Positions 25,359 to 34,881 of a stretch of DNA of 62,217 nucleotides are shown one piece after another; within the stretch, counting starts at the first letter, position 1; each line of letters starts with the position of its first letter. A program made the position numbers and the translations under genes. Source of the DNA: Sphingobium sp. C100 (lineage in GTDB: Bacteria; Pseudomonadota; Alphaproteobacteria; Sphingomonadales; Sphingomonadaceae); assembly GCF_000508185.1 (NCBI RefSeq), contig NZ_AYOY01000113.1:1-62217 (forward strand), given 5' to 3'. The notes beneath the pieces are model-generated. The model worked only from the letters and a program-made list of their open reading frames with translations, was not told the DNA's origin and ran no database searches.

Positions 25359-25528
25359 TTGCCTGCCTCCGTTTGGACCCGTAGTACCGCCGGGACCACT
25401 GCGGGTCCACGGGCAAGCAAACTGGGTCGAATTCGAGCGAAGCATAGCACAGCTTGAATCATGATAAAACAGGTACTTGTCTTAGTCAGGCGCAGCCCGT
25501 CGTAGTCCATCCAAGTATTAGTCTAGAT

Positions 25529-25573
25529 TTGCCAAGGTTGGGGTCGAGGGTTCGAATCCCTTCGCCCGCTCCA
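25529..25573 (+). repeat. right attachment site: 3' fragment of tRNA-Gly(GCC)
   Basis: The 45 bp from TTGCCAA to the terminal CCA match the 3' part of a tRNA-Gly: the anticodon loop with GCC at 25531-25533, the 3' side of the anticodon stem, the variable loop, the T arm (GAGGG-TTCGAAT-CCCTT), the acceptor strand CGCCCGC, discriminator T and CCA. The sequence to the left does not pair with it (no GCGGGCG acceptor, no D arm), so it is not a complete gene. Such fragments are left at one end when an element integrates into a tRNA 3' end; the intact tRNA-Gly should lie at the left end, outside the window. Confidence 0.85.
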
Positions 25574-25720
25574 GAATTCCTAGGAAAATTATTGATTTAA
25601 CCGCTTTATGCGGTCCCGCGTTCATGCGCGCTGGTTCCAAAACCATCATGTATGCCGAGCCCGGCGACTATCGGGCCGCGACCCAGAACATCTGGCGCGG
25701 TGGCGCAACGGCGAGCGCGG

Positions 25721-26353
25721 TTATGCTGCCGGTGGTCCCTTGACCGGCGCAGGCGCAGGTCGAACCAGCGGATCGATCACGAGCAGCAGACGCTGTTCTC
25801 CCGTTCCGCCGATCGGCGGAGAACGGTGCAGAATGGCGGGCTGCTCTGCCCCCAGCCGTCCCTTGAAAAGGCCGACATCCCCCGCCTTCAGTTGGTGGAC
25901 CACGCCATCACCCTGATCGGCATGGACCCATTGCGTGCCCGATCCGACCAATGTCATCAACAGCCGCGCCGTCACCATGTCGGCGTGAAACTTGCGGCAA
26001 GCGTCGGTTTCCACCACCTCCAACCTGATCCGCAAGGTGCCGGCTTGCATGATCTCGGCCACGCGCCTGCCCAACGTCACGATCTCGGCGCATAGCGCAT
26101 TGCGGTCCGGGCCTGCGGCATATCCGGCTTCAACCAGTCCTTCGTCGATTGCCTCGCCAAGCATATCGACCCCTGCCACGAAATCGAGATCCTTGACGCT
26201 GTCCAGGTCAAGTCGCTCCAGCCAGGCAAGGGCGGTCGGCAGACTCCTCCTCCAGAGCGCGAGATGCACCGCTTGATAACCGATCATGTCGAGGACCGAA
26301 CCGCCCGCGCCTTCGACGTCCGCGTCTTCACGCGCTTCGACGGTCACGGTCAT
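25721..26353 (-). CDS. DUF1826 family protein, partner of the COG0523 GTPase
   Basis: This 210-residue protein is of the DUF1826 type. Recognisable parts are [55 protein letters not shown]. The conserved His/Asp pair in FHAD and the His in ILHRSP suggest a metal-binding cupin-like barrel. Its start overlaps the stop of the upstream GTPase gene by ATGA, the usual pairing for this family, where it is thought to act in zinc-limitation responses. It is the first clearly chromosomal gene after the element boundary. The biochemical role is unknown. Confidence 0.8.
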   Translation of the reverse strand: MTVTVEAREDADVEGAGGSVLDMIGYQAVHLALWRRSLPTALAWLERLDLDSVKDLDFVAGVDMLGEAIDEGLVEAGYAAGPDRNALCAEIVTLGRRVAEIMQAGTLRIRLEVVETDACRKFHADMVTARLLMTLVGSGTQWVHADQGDGVVHQLKAGDVGLFKGRLGAEQPAILHRSPPIGGTGEQRLLLVIDPLVRPAPAPVKGPPAA

Positions 26354-27597
26354 GCCGCCGCCTCCAGCGCCGGTTCGCCCCAGGCGGGAAAGGGATCAGG
26401 CAGCCCTGTCCATAACGTGGGCGTGAACGCCTTGACCGACAGCAGGCAGGCATCGAGCATCCGCCGGATGCGCGCCTCGTCCATGCCGATGCCGATGAAC
26501 ACCAGTTCCTGCCGACGGTCGCCCCACGTCTCGTCCCAATGGCCCGCGACGAACCGCTCGAAACGGTCGTCATTGGGCCAGTCCTGCTTGGGGATGCTCG
26601 CCCACCAGCGGCCCATGCGCGCCGTCATCGTCTGCGCGCCCGCCACCGCCAGTTCACCCACCCAGTCCGGCCGCGTCGCCAGCCAGAAATGCCCCTTGGC
26701 GCGCACGACCTGATCCAGGCCATCGGTGGTCAGAAAGGCATGGAGCTTGACCGGCTCGAATGGTTGGCGGGCGCGATAGACGAAGCTCTCGATCCCATAT
26801 TCCTCGGTTTCGGGCTGGTGGTTAGCATATCCATACAGCTCCTTGGCCCAGAGCGGGTGCTGCGCCGCCTTCTCCTCATCGAACAGGCCGGTGTTTAAAA
26901 TGGCCTCGAGCGGCACCTGGCCATGATCGCAGGTGATGATCCGCGCGTCGGCGTTGAGGCTGGCGACCAGCTTCTTGACGATCGCGAGTTGCTCGGGGGA
27001 AACGGCGCCTGCCTTGTTGACGACCACCACATCGGCAAATTCGATCTGCTCGACCAACAGGCCGACGAGACTGCGATTATCATCCTCGCCCAGCGATTCG
27101 CCGCGATCGGCCAGAAAATCCTGGCTCGAATAATCCTTGAGCAGGTTGAGCGCATCGACGAGCGTCACCATTGTATCCAGCCGCGACACATCGCCCAGCG
27201 ACATGCCAGCCTCGTCGCGGAAAGAGAAAGTGCTGGCAACGGGTAGCGGCTCCGAAATGCCCGTGCTCTCAATCACCAGATAGTCGAACCGACCTGTCTC
27301 GGCGAGCGTACGCACCTCCTGCAACAGATCGTCGCGCAGGGTGCAGCAGATGCAGCCATTGGTCATCTCGACCAGGCTTTCCTCGCTGCGCGCCAGCGCC
27401 GCACCGCCGCCGCGCACCAGATCGGCGTCGATATTCACTTCCGACATGTCGTTGACGATCACCGCCACCCGGCGTCCCTCCCGGTTGGCGAGGACGTGAT
27501 TGAGCAACGTCGTCTTGCCAGCGCCTAGAAACCCCGACAGCACGGTGACCGGCAGGCGACGCATCGAGGGATTTGATGAAGAAGAAGCTGACGCCAT
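26350..27597 (-). CDS. COG0523 (CobW/ZigA-type) metallochaperone GTPase
   Basis: This 415-residue G3E-family GTPase has a P-loop [11 protein letters not shown] at about 22-32, then the metal-binding CxCC in [13 protein letters not shown], the G-loop ESTGISEP, and NKAG for guanine recognition. The C-terminal CobW_C domain includes [13 protein letters not shown]. The missing His-rich stretch and the DUF1826 neighbour fit the ZigA/YciC zinc group more than CobW in cobalamin synthesis. These proteins are thought to deliver Zn2+ to client enzymes when zinc is scarce. It is divergent from a methyltransferase gene with 162 bp between. An imperfect palindrome upstream may be its operator. Confidence 0.88.
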   Translation of the reverse strand: MASASSSSNPSMRRLPVTVLSGFLGAGKTTLLNHVLANREGRRVAVIVNDMSEVNIDADLVRGGGAALARSEESLVEMTNGCICCTLRDDLLQEVRTLAETGRFDYLVIESTGISEPLPVASTFSFRDEAGMSLGDVSRLDTMVTLVDALNLLKDYSSQDFLADRGESLGEDDNRSLVGLLVEQIEFADVVVVNKAGAVSPEQLAIVKKLVASLNADARIITCDHGQVPLEAILNTGLFDEEKAAQHPLWAKELYGYANHQPETEEYGIESFVYRARQPFEPVKLHAFLTTDGLDQVVRAKGHFWLATRPDWVGELAVAGAQTMTARMGRWWASIPKQDWPNDDRFERFVAGHWDETWGDRRQELVFIGIGMDEARIRRMLDACLLSVKAFTPTLWTGLPDPFPAWGEPALEAAA

Positions 27598-27622
27598 TAC
27601 GCACCCTTGCCTTTTAGGAGAT

Positions 27623-27636
27623 AGTATATCATTACT
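27623..27636. promoter_or_regulatory. possible operator (AGTA-N6-TACT) before the COG0523 GTPase
   Basis: A short AT-rich inverted repeat with four-base arms lies 26 bp before the GTPase start. It is in the right place for a zinc-dependent repressor such as Zur, which commonly controls COG0523 genes, but it does not match a full Zur box. Confidence 0.25.
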
Positions 27637-27759
27637 CCGTCTCTACGATAGGAGGGTCGTCGTGGCAAGCCATGCATAGCCGGAATGCCCTGCGCCGGCT
27701 GAGCCCCTTCAATGTGCCGCGCGCCGCGCCCATTCCTCCCCTTTTTTTGAGGATCGATC

Positions 27760-28461
27760 ATGTCCGACATGTGTGAGACCGAAAATCTTTTCCTGCAAAG
27801 CTTCAACGATCCAGAGCAGGTCGCGAAATATTCGGAAGGACCGACGCGCTTTGTTCCAGGCCTGGAGGCCCTTCATCGCATGACGGGCCTTCTCCTGGCT
27901 GAGGATGTGCCTGCCGATGCACGGGTGCTTGTCCTGGGTGCGGGCGGCGGGTTGGAACTCCAGGCATTGGCCCATATGCATCCGGACTGGACATTTGTTG
28001 GCGTCGATCCCGCGGTCGAGATGCTGCGCCTTGCGCAACGGACGCTGGGGCCATTGGCCGACAGGGTGCAACTGGTGGAAGGCTATATCGATGATGCGCC
28101 GACCGGCCCATTTGACGCCGCTTGCTGTTTACTGACGCTGCACTTCCTCAGTGCCGGCCCACGTCGGGAAACCGTCGCCGCCATTCATCGCAGGCTCAAG
28201 CCCGGCGCGCCTTTCGTAGCCGCGCATGGCAGCTTCCCGCAGGGAGAAGAGCGATCGCTCTGGCTCGATCGCTACGCGGCCTACGCCATCGCGGCGGGCG
28301 CGGATCCGGCGCAGGTCCAGGTCGCCCGGTCGGCGGTCGATAGCAGCGTCAATATGCTCAGTCCCCAAGACGATATGGCAATCCTGCGCGATGGCGGATT
28401 TAAGGATGCAAGCCTCTTCTTCGCCGCCTTCACATGGCGGGGGTGGATCGGACATGCATAG
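27760..28461 (+). CDS. class I SAM-dependent methyltransferase
   Basis: This 233-residue protein has a Rossmann methyltransferase fold: motif I VLVLGAGGGLELQAL at about 52-66, the acidic end of strand 2 in VGVDPAVEML, motif III-like VEGYIDDAP, and LTLHFL after strand 4. The substrate is unknown; the N-terminus (LFLQSFNDPEQVAKYSEGP) is typical of small-molecule methyltransferases. It is divergent from the metallochaperone gene and may share its promoter region, although nothing in the protein points to metals. Confidence 0.85.
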   Translation: MSDMCETENLFLQSFNDPEQVAKYSEGPTRFVPGLEALHRMTGLLLAEDVPADARVLVLGAGGGLELQALAHMHPDWTFVGVDPAVEMLRLAQRTLGPLADRVQLVEGYIDDAPTGPFDAACCLLTLHFLSAGPRRETVAAIHRRLKPGAPFVAAHGSFPQGEERSLWLDRYAAYAIAAGADPAQVQVARSAVDSSVNMLSPQDDMAILRDGGFKDASLFFAAFTWRGWIGHA

Positions 28462-28637
28462 CCGCCCATGACCGGGCAAGGTGACGCCGCACGCCGACTC
28501 CGACCTTCCCACAATATTGAACCGCCGCCTTTGGCGGGACTGGGCTTCATGGGCGTCGGATGATGTCGTTCAGCGTCCCATAGCGCAGGATCACGCGATC
28601 AAAGCTTTCGCCAAGAGCTGGTTCGCCCGCCCTGGCA

Positions 28638-31340
28638 TCACCCGCTGTTGCGCAGCGCCGTGGCAATGGCGTTGATCGACAGTTCAATGCCTTCCTTGAT
28701 GCGCGGATCATCCTCGCCGGCGCGGTGGCGTTTCAGCAATTCGACCTGGAGCAGGTTCAGCGGCTCGATATAGGGCAGGCGCAGCCGGATCGAGGTTTCC
28801 AGCGCCGGGTTCTTTTCCAGCAGCCGCGACTGGCCGGTGGCGGTCAGCAGCCCGTCATGCGCTTGGTTCCATCCTTCGCGGATGCGGCCGAAAATGCTGT
28901 CGGCGCGCGCCTGGTCCTCCACCAGCGGCAGGTAGCGCGCGGCGATGCCCAGGTCGGACTTGGCCAGCACCATTTCCATATTGCCCAGCGCCGATTTCAG
29001 GAACGACCAATGCTGCGCCATGTCGGCGAGCAGCGCCTTGTCCTCGAATGCCGCCATCGCCTGCCCCACGCCATACCAGCCCGGCAGCATCACCCGCGCC
29101 TGCGCCCAGCTGAACACCCAGGGAATGGCGCGCAGATCCTCGATCGCATTGCTCTGCTTGCGGCTGGCGGGCCGCGAACCGATCTTGAGGCCGGCGATTT
29201 CCTGGATCGGGGTCAGCTGGCGGAAAAATTCCTTGAACCCCTCCGTCCCGTAGACAAGGTCGCGATAGGCGGCGAAAGCGTTCTTGGAAAGCTCGTCCAT
29301 CGCACCCGAAAAACGCGCGGCGTCGCGCGCCGTAATCCCTTCCGGCTCCAGGCTGGCGAGCAGGGTGGCGCTGGTCATCGCCTCCAAATTGGTCATCGCG
29401 ACATCGCGCGTGCCGAACTTTGCCGCGATCACCTCGCCCTGTTCGGTGATGCGGATGCGGCCCTGCACGCTGCCCTTGGGCTGGGCCTGGATCGCCGCGA
29501 AGGCGGAGCCGCCCCCGCGACCCACCGCGCCGCCCCGGCCGTGGAACAATTGCATCGCCGCGCCCGCTTGGGCGAACACCGGCTCCAGCGCCTGGCTCGC
29601 CTTGTAGAGGCCCCAGGTCGACGTGATGTAGCCGCCATCCTTGTTGCTGTCGGAATAGCCGATCATCACTTCCTGATGGCCGCGCGCCTTCACCACGCCG
29701 GCGATTTCGGGCAGGCCGAAATAGGCGGACATGATCTTGGGCGCCGCCTCAAGGTCGCCGATCGTCTCGAACAGCGGGATCGCCATGATCGCGGCGCTGG
29801 GCGGATCGCCATTGTCGCCGACGCGCCACAGCCCCGCTTCCTTGAGCAGGATATTGACCTCCAGCAGGTCCGACACGCTCTGCGCCATCGAGATGATATA
29901 GTGGGTGAGGCATTGCGGGCCATAGATGCGGTGCGCCTTCGCCGCGGCATGGACGATCGCCAGTTCCGACGCCGTCTCTTCCGAATAGGCGGAAAAGCGC
30001 GATCCCAGCGGCCGGTTGTTCGCCAGTTCCCGGCGCAGCAGCGCGATGCGCGCATATTCGTCGAGCGCCAGATAATCGGCCTCCACCCCGGCGACCTTCA
30101 GCAGTTCGGCGACCACCCGTTCATGCACGGCGCTGTTCTGGCGCATGTCGAGCGTGGCGAGGTGAAAGCCGAACGTCTCGACCGCGCGGATCAGGCGGCC
30201 GAGCGCCCCGCCGGTCGCCAATGCGCCATTGCCCTCGCTCGCCAGCCCCTGGGCAACGATGACCAGGTCGTGGCGCAGGTCGGCCGGGCTGGCATAGGCC
30301 TCGCCCTTCAGGCTGGATGGCCGCGCCGGCTGCGCCCCGGTCAACTGGACGCAGGTCGCCGCCAGCCGGGCGTAGATGCCCGAAAGCGCGCGGCGATAGG
30401 GCTCGTCCTTGCGGCTGGGGGAGGCGTCGCCGCTGGCCTCGGCCAGGTCCAGCACCGCCTGCGGCACATGGGCCAGTTCGGTCGAGAGCGACAATTCCGC
30501 GCCCAGCGCATGGATCGCGTCGAGATAGAAGGCGATCGCCGCCTCCGCCCCGCGCTTGAGCGCGAATTCAAGCTGCGGCGCCTGGACGAACGGGTTGCCG
30601 TCGCGATCGCCGCCGATCCACGACCCGACCCGCAGGAAACTTTGCGGCCGCGCGCCCAGCACCCGTTCCCAGCGGGCATAGAGGGCGGGCAGCGCGGGCA
30701 GGAAGGTGTCGCGGAAATAGGCGAGCACATTGTCGATCTCGTCGGCGACGAACAGTTTTTCGCGGCGCAACGGGCGGGTCTGCCACAACAGGGCGATCTG
30801 GCGGAAAATCGCCTCGTCCAGATTTTCGCCCTCGGTCGTTTCGGTGCGCCCCCCATCCTTCAGGTGCATCAGGTCGGCGATGCGGTTCTTGTGGTCGATC
30901 ATGCTCTTGCGCCGCACCTCGGTCGGGTGGGCGGTCAGCACGGGGACGATCAGGCTGTGGGCCAGCAGGTCCAGCACCGCCGCGCGGTCGATGCCGTGCG
31001 ATTCCAGCCGCGCCAGCGCGGACGCGACATCCGCGCCCGGCTCGGCCGCCACCCCCTGCCGGTCCTCGGCCAGGTTGGCGAGCATCGAAAACAGCATGAA
31101 TCCGCGCGTGAAATTCAGCGTATCGTCTAGGCTGAGCGCATCCAGCCCCGTATCGGTCAGGTCCGCGCCCTGCACCCCGCGCGCCCGGTCGACCGACGCG
31201 GACCGGATATATTCGGTCTGGCTATAGAGTTTCTCCCCGCCATAGGCGCGAATGACGTCGCCCAGCAGCCGCCCCAGATAGCGGATATCGGGATTCTGCG
31301 TGATCGCAGGGGCGGACGGGGAGGAGGAAAGAGTCGCCAT
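28638..31340 (-). CDS. ppc: phosphoenolpyruvate carboxylase
   Basis: PEP carboxylase (900 aa) makes oxaloacetate from phosphoenolpyruvate and bicarbonate, refilling the TCA cycle in the cytoplasm. Signature motifs are all present: VLTAHPTEVRRKS with the catalytic His, GYSDSNKDGGY, FHGRGGAVGRGGG, and the C-terminal RNSG end. Length is normal for bacterial enzymes. I chose ATG 31340 (MATLSSSP); an upstream ATG at 31424 adds 28 basic, unconserved residues. It is monocistronic: 523 bp of gene-free DNA lies upstream, and the methyltransferase gene converges on it downstream. Confidence 0.96.
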   Translation of the reverse strand: MATLSSSPSAPAITQNPDIRYLGRLLGDVIRAYGGEKLYSQTEYIRSASVDRARGVQGADLTDTGLDALSLDDTLNFTRGFMLFSMLANLAEDRQGVAAEPGADVASALARLESHGIDRAAVLDLLAHSLIVPVLTAHPTEVRRKSMIDHKNRIADLMHLKDGGRTETTEGENLDEAIFRQIALLWQTRPLRREKLFVADEIDNVLAYFRDTFLPALPALYARWERVLGARPQSFLRVGSWIGGDRDGNPFVQAPQLEFALKRGAEAAIAFYLDAIHALGAELSLSTELAHVPQAVLDLAEASGDASPSRKDEPYRRALSGIYARLAATCVQLTGAQPARPSSLKGEAYASPADLRHDLVIVAQGLASEGNGALATGGALGRLIRAVETFGFHLATLDMRQNSAVHERVVAELLKVAGVEADYLALDEYARIALLRRELANNRPLGSRFSAYSEETASELAIVHAAAKAHRIYGPQCLTHYIISMAQSVSDLLEVNILLKEAGLWRVGDNGDPPSAAIMAIPLFETIGDLEAAPKIMSAYFGLPEIAGVVKARGHQEVMIGYSDSNKDGGYITSTWGLYKASQALEPVFAQAGAAMQLFHGRGGAVGRGGGSAFAAIQAQPKGSVQGRIRITEQGEVIAAKFGTRDVAMTNLEAMTSATLLASLEPEGITARDAARFSGAMDELSKNAFAAYRDLVYGTEGFKEFFRQLTPIQEIAGLKIGSRPASRKQSNAIEDLRAIPWVFSWAQARVMLPGWYGVGQAMAAFEDKALLADMAQHWSFLKSALGNMEMVLAKSDLGIAARYLPLVEDQARADSIFGRIREGWNQAHDGLLTATGQSRLLEKNPALETSIRLRLPYIEPLNLLQVELLKRHRAGEDDPRIKEGIELSINAIATALRNSG

Positions 31341-31864
31341 GGGGCGGATGCTGCATTGCAACAGGAGCAGGGTCAAGCGCCGTTCGCGAACGATGCCCTT
31401 CAGCCGCCACAGCGGGGGCACCAAACCGCCCTGGCGACAGCCCGGAACGCCGCCATTCCCGCCAAGGACCAGCGTTGAACCTGGCCCCCATCGTCACCCG
31501 CCCCGATCCGCCGCCCCGCTCCCGCGCCGGCGGCCTGTTCAGGATAAAAGCGGGATGGCGGATCACGCCCGGCAGACGAAAGACAGGACGGGAAGCGAAC
31601 AGGAGCGGACCGTTGAGCGGGGTGCAAGATCGCTTGAACGCGGCCACCCCCGCTTTTGCCCCCCCACGAAGACGGGTCTCGGGCAAAGCGGGATGGCGCT
31701 GGAAAGCTGCCCCCCTGCTGCCGTTCGTCTCCGCCTGAGATGCCAGCGCGCGCCGACATGACGTTGGTAATAGTGAGTAGCCGGTTGCGACCATTTCTTG
31801 CCAGTTGTCCCGTGCGCCGTAATTCTTGATTGCCGATGTTCCTTGCATGGTTCAAATTCAGAGC
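31341..31864. other. 524-bp intergenic region upstream of ppc
   Basis: No gene is supported here. It must hold the promoters of ppc (minus strand) and of the small zinc-ribbon gene (plus strand). GC-rich blocks with AGCGGGATGGCG repeated at about 31551-31560 and 31690-31700 are visible, probably repeat debris. I could not place a confident promoter. Confidence 0.4.
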
Positions 31865-32260
31865 ATGGCTGATCTGTCCAAATCTGAACGCATGGAGTTG
31901 CGGCGAGCGTCGGGAAACCGAGCCGTGCATGAGCCATATGTGCCGCCTCGGCATCGTGGCCCAGAATGCCTCTGGCCACATGCTTGCTTCGAATGCCGGA
32001 AGTCGTGGAAGCTGGCTGAGGAAGCGAGCGCCATATGCCCTGAATGCAAGGCTGATCTCCATTGGATGGGACGTGCGTTTAAGGTGCCTCAAAAATCAGA
32101 CGTTGAGCAATGGGCCAAGGTTCGAGCGCTCTGGAATGCGGGATTTCGCTTCATCAATCATACGCGATGGCGAGATATCGAGGCTATGCCGGAGCGCCTG
32201 CGCGACGTTGAGGATTTCATCCGGCGCAATCCCCAGCATCCCTTCCGAATAAGTGGGTAA
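31865..32260 (+). CDS. small zinc-ribbon protein of unknown function
   Basis: This 131-residue protein starts MADLSKSERMELRR. It carries CFECRKSWKLAEEASAICPEC, a C-x2-C...C-x2-C zinc ribbon at about residues 42-62, and ends with a helix-rich Arg/Trp segment (WRDIEAMPERLRDVEDFIRRNP). Alternative starts at TTG 31826 or ATG 31847 add 13 or 6 residues; the chosen ATG gives the most protein-like N-terminus. Nucleic-acid or protein binding is possible; no family is named. It stands alone between repeat-rich regions. Confidence 0.65.
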   Translation: MADLSKSERMELRRASGNRAVHEPYVPPRHRGPECLWPHACFECRKSWKLAEEASAICPECKADLHWMGRAFKVPQKSDVEQWAKVRALWNAGFRFINHTRWRDIEAMPERLRDVEDFIRRNPQHPFRISG

Positions 32261-32319
32261 CGTCTGCTATCGACGAATTCTTCCCAAAAAATGACTGTCG
32301 CCTAACCACCCATTTTCGT

Positions 32320-32640
32320 CATCCAGCGAAAGCTGGGATCTCTTTTCCTGTCGCGCGGCAGATGAAGAAGCGGGATGCCAGCCTTCGCTGGCATGACGGT
32401 GGAGGGGTGACGAGGTTTGCGCGGAATCCGCCCCAAACCACCCGCTTCGTCATCTCAGCGTCGGCCGGGATCTCGCTGCTGCCGGCGCAGCGTCGAAAAA
32501 CATGGGCGGTGCCGGCCCGCGCCGGCACGACCTGGAAATAGGAGCAAGTCGGCAGCGGTCCCAAGCCCCCCCTCAAAATCCTCCCTGCGCCGCAGGCGTG
32601 GGGAGGGGGACCATGCGCAGCATGGTGGAGGGGCGATGGC
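32320..32640. repeat. stacked palindromic intergenic repeats
   Basis: At least five hairpin units lie in a row: CCAGC-GAAA-GCTGG at 32323-32336, ATGCCAGC-CTTC-GCTGGCAT at 32375-32394, a decayed unit near 32450-32475, GTGCCGGC-CCGC-GCCGGCAC at 32509-32528, and CCTCCC...GGGGAGG followed by CCATGC-GCA-GCATGG at about 32580-32625. Similar GAAA-loop and CCTCCCC/GGGGAGG units are spread widely in sphingomonad genomes as non-coding dispersed repeats. The region 32261-32765 holds no gene. Confidence 0.75.
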
Positions 32641-32765
32641 GCAAGCCGGCCCATGTCCTTCCACCACGGCTCCCTCCCCGTGTCGCACGGCCGAGCATCA
32701 CACCTCCGGACCCACCCCCAACACACCCCTTTCAAAATAGGATTTCATCTGGTTTATCCTGTCGG

Positions 32766-33110
32766 ATGGAAGAACAGCCCCCACCCCAACCGCCCGCGCC
32801 GCCGTCGCCTGCCGCGCCCGACCGCGCCCATTGGACCCCCGCCAAACAGCGACTTTTCCTCATCGCCCTGCTCGACACCGGCAAGGTGGCCGCCGCCGCG
32901 CGCAGCGTCGGCATGTCGCCCACCAGCGCGCATCGCCTGCGCCGTCGCCTGGCGGGCACGATGTTCGACCGGAGCTGGGACTGGGCGCTGGCGCATCATG
33001 CAAGGCGCATGGCCGATCCGTTCGCGCCCGACCGGCCGCTGCCCGCTCCGCCTGCCGGACCGCCCGCCGCCTCGCCCGCCGCCTCGCCCACCCCGCAAGC
33101 CCGCCGCTAA
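32766..33110 (+). CDS. small helix-turn-helix protein, Pro-rich ends
   Basis: This 114-residue protein is flanked by Pro/Ala-rich tails. The centre, about residues 20-70, contains HWTPAKQRLFLIALLDTGKVAAAARSVGMSPTSAHRLRRRL, which reads as a helix-turn-helix of the homeodomain-like kind used by small regulators and some resolvases. Trp and Arg residues follow (RSWDWALAHHARRM). Target and role are unknown. It ends 322 bp before the next gene; that gap (33111-33432) is GC-rich and I see nothing supported in it. Confidence 0.6.
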   Translation: MEEQPPPQPPAPPSPAAPDRAHWTPAKQRLFLIALLDTGKVAAAARSVGMSPTSAHRLRRRLAGTMFDRSWDWALAHHARRMADPFAPDRPLPAPPAGPPAASPAASPTPQARR

Positions 33111-33432
33111 AGCCCATGCAAGCGCCTGCCGACCGCTCGCCCCCGCCTGCCCCCGCGCCTGCTCCGTCGCCCGACCCTTACCTGCCCGGCGCGTCGCCAT
33201 GGCTTGGGCGTGACCCGACCGCCGCGTCGGCGTGGCCCGACCATGACCTGATCGGCGCGTCGCTGTCGCCATGCCCGCACTTGGCGATAGCGTCGCAGGG
33301 GCTTCACCGTGACTATTGGCCCGATTTGCCCGACAACGGTGTGAACTTCGCCCGATGCCTGATCCTCCTGCCCCTTGCGTCGACGCTGCAACCACCCTTG
33401 CGCTCCCCCACCCCCTGCGCCAAAAGCGCCCC

Positions 33433-34881
33433 GTGACCGCCAGCATCAGCATAGGAACCGATCATCACGGCAAGGACGTGCTGGTCGATGTCGAGGAATT
33501 GCTCGCCACCCGGCTGCTCGTTCAGGGCAATTCGGGGTCGGGCAAATCGCATCTGCTGCGCCGCCTGCTGGAAGAAAGCGCCGCCATGGTGCAGCAGGTG
33601 GTGATCGATCCCGAAGGCGACTTCGTGACGCTGGCCGACGAATATGGCCATGTGGTGATCGATGCGGGCGACTATAATGAGCGCGAGATCGTCACCATGG
33701 CGGCGCGCATCCGCGAACATCGGGCGTCTGTGGTGCTCAGCCTCGACGCGCTGGAACTCGAAGCGCAGATGAAATGCGCCGCAAGCTTTCTGTCTACCCT
33801 GTTCGACGCGCCGCGCGACCATTGGTATCCCGCGCTGGTGGTGGTGGACGAGGCGCAGATGTTCGCTCCGGTCGCGGCGGGCGATGTGTCCGACGAGGCG
33901 CGGCGGCTGTCGCTGGCGGCCATGACCAACCTCATGTGCCGCGGGCGCAAGCGCGGTCTGGCCGGCGTCATCGCGACCCAGCGGCTGGCCAAGCTCGCCA
34001 AGAATGTCGCGGCGGAGGCGTCGAATTTCCTCATGGGCCGCACCTTCCTCGACATCGACATGGCGCGCGCGGCCGACCTGCTGGGCATGGAACGGCGGCA
34101 GGCGGAACAGATTCGCGATCTGGAGCGGGGCCGTTTCCTCGGCCTTGGCCCCGCCATCGCGCGGCGGCCGGTGGCGGTGAAGATCGGCGCGGTGACCACC
34201 GGCACGCGCGGCGGCACGCACAAGCTGATGCCCCCGCCCGTCACCACCGGGGAGGATTTCCAGGAACTGCTCTTCGCCAAGGCGCCGGAGGATGCGCCGC
34301 CGCCCCCGCCCCGCGCCGATCCGCCGCCGCGCCCGGCCGAGGACATCATGCGCCAGCTTGCCGACGCGCCATCGGCCAGGCCGGCCGCGCCGGAACTGGA
34401 TTTCGGCGAAAATGAGCCGGTCGTCATCGCCGTGCTGGAAGATATCGTCGCCGATCTGGGCGATGCGCAGCCGTCGGTGTCCGCCCTCTATCAGGATTTC
34501 GGCGTGCGCTGCCGGATGAAGGGGCTGAAAAAACCGCCGCTCGACCTGCCCGCCTTCCGCAAGCGCTTCGCCATGGCGCAGGCCGGGATGGCCGACGCCG
34601 ACGATGTGCGCTGGCAGGATGCGATCCGCGCGGCCGAGCCGTTGCCGGAGGATATGCTGGCCCCCTTCCTGCTGATCGCGCGCGCCGCGCTCGACGGACG
34701 TCCCTACCCCGACGATGGCGCATTGGCCCGCGCCTATGGCACCAGTTCGCCCGGCCGCGTGCGGCGGCTGATCGACTATATGGAAAAACTGGGCGTGATC
34801 GTGGCGCGCACCGATTTTTCGGGCAAGCGCTCGATCGGCGTGCCGGGCCTGGGCCTCTCCACTGCGGCGGCGGACGGATGA
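33433..34881 (+). CDS. HerA/DUF87-type ATP-binding protein
   Basis: This 482-residue FtsK/HerA-like ATPase starts at GTG 33433 (MTASISIG), where the family pattern begins; an ATG 78 bp upstream adds a Pro-rich extension. Walker A is GNSGSGKSHLLRRLL at about 35-49. Walker B is ALVVVDEAQMFAPV, followed by the DUF87-typical GRKRGLAGVIATQRLAKLAK. The C-terminal part is Pro-rich (PPPPPRADPPPRP), then a helical domain ending in a winged-helix-like region (GALARAYGTSSPGRVRRLIDYMEKLGV). HerA works with NurA nuclease in archaea; no NurA-like gene is adjacent. The stop overlaps the phosphatase gene (ATGA). Cellular role is unknown. Confidence 0.82.
   Translation: MTASISIGTDHHGKDVLVDVEELLATRLLVQGNSGSGKSHLLRRLLEESAAMVQQVVIDPEGDFVTLADEYGHVVIDAGDYNEREIVTMAARIREHRASVVLSLDALELEAQMKCAASFLSTLFDAPRDHWYPALVVVDEAQMFAPVAAGDVSDEARRLSLAAMTNLMCRGRKRGLAGVIATQRLAKLAKNVAAEASNFLMGRTFLDIDMARAADLLGMERRQAEQIRDLERGRFLGLGPAIARRPVAVKIGAVTTGTRGGTHKLMPPPVTTGEDFQELLFAKAPEDAPPPPPRADPPPRPAEDIMRQLADAPSARPAAPELDFGENEPVVIAVLEDIVADLGDAQPSVSALYQDFGVRCRMKGLKKPPLDLPAFRKRFAMAQAGMADADDVRWQDAIRAAEPLPEDMLAPFLLIARAALDGRPYPDDGALARAYGTSSPGRVRRLIDYMEKLGVIVARTDFSGKRSIGVPGLGLSTAAADG

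Noticed and set aside
25440..25573. A complete tRNA-Gly at the element boundary
   Set aside because: No 5' acceptor strand or D arm is found to the left; only the 3' half is present.
25624..25743. 39-codon plus-strand frame (MRAGSKTIMYAEPG...) after the attachment site
   Set aside because: It overlaps the end of the DUF1826 gene, has no ribosome site and no recognisable feature; chance is likely.
28725..31130. 801-codon open frame on the plus strand over ppc
   Set aside because: It is an antisense shadow created by high GC and codon bias; the minus strand encodes a complete PEP carboxylase.
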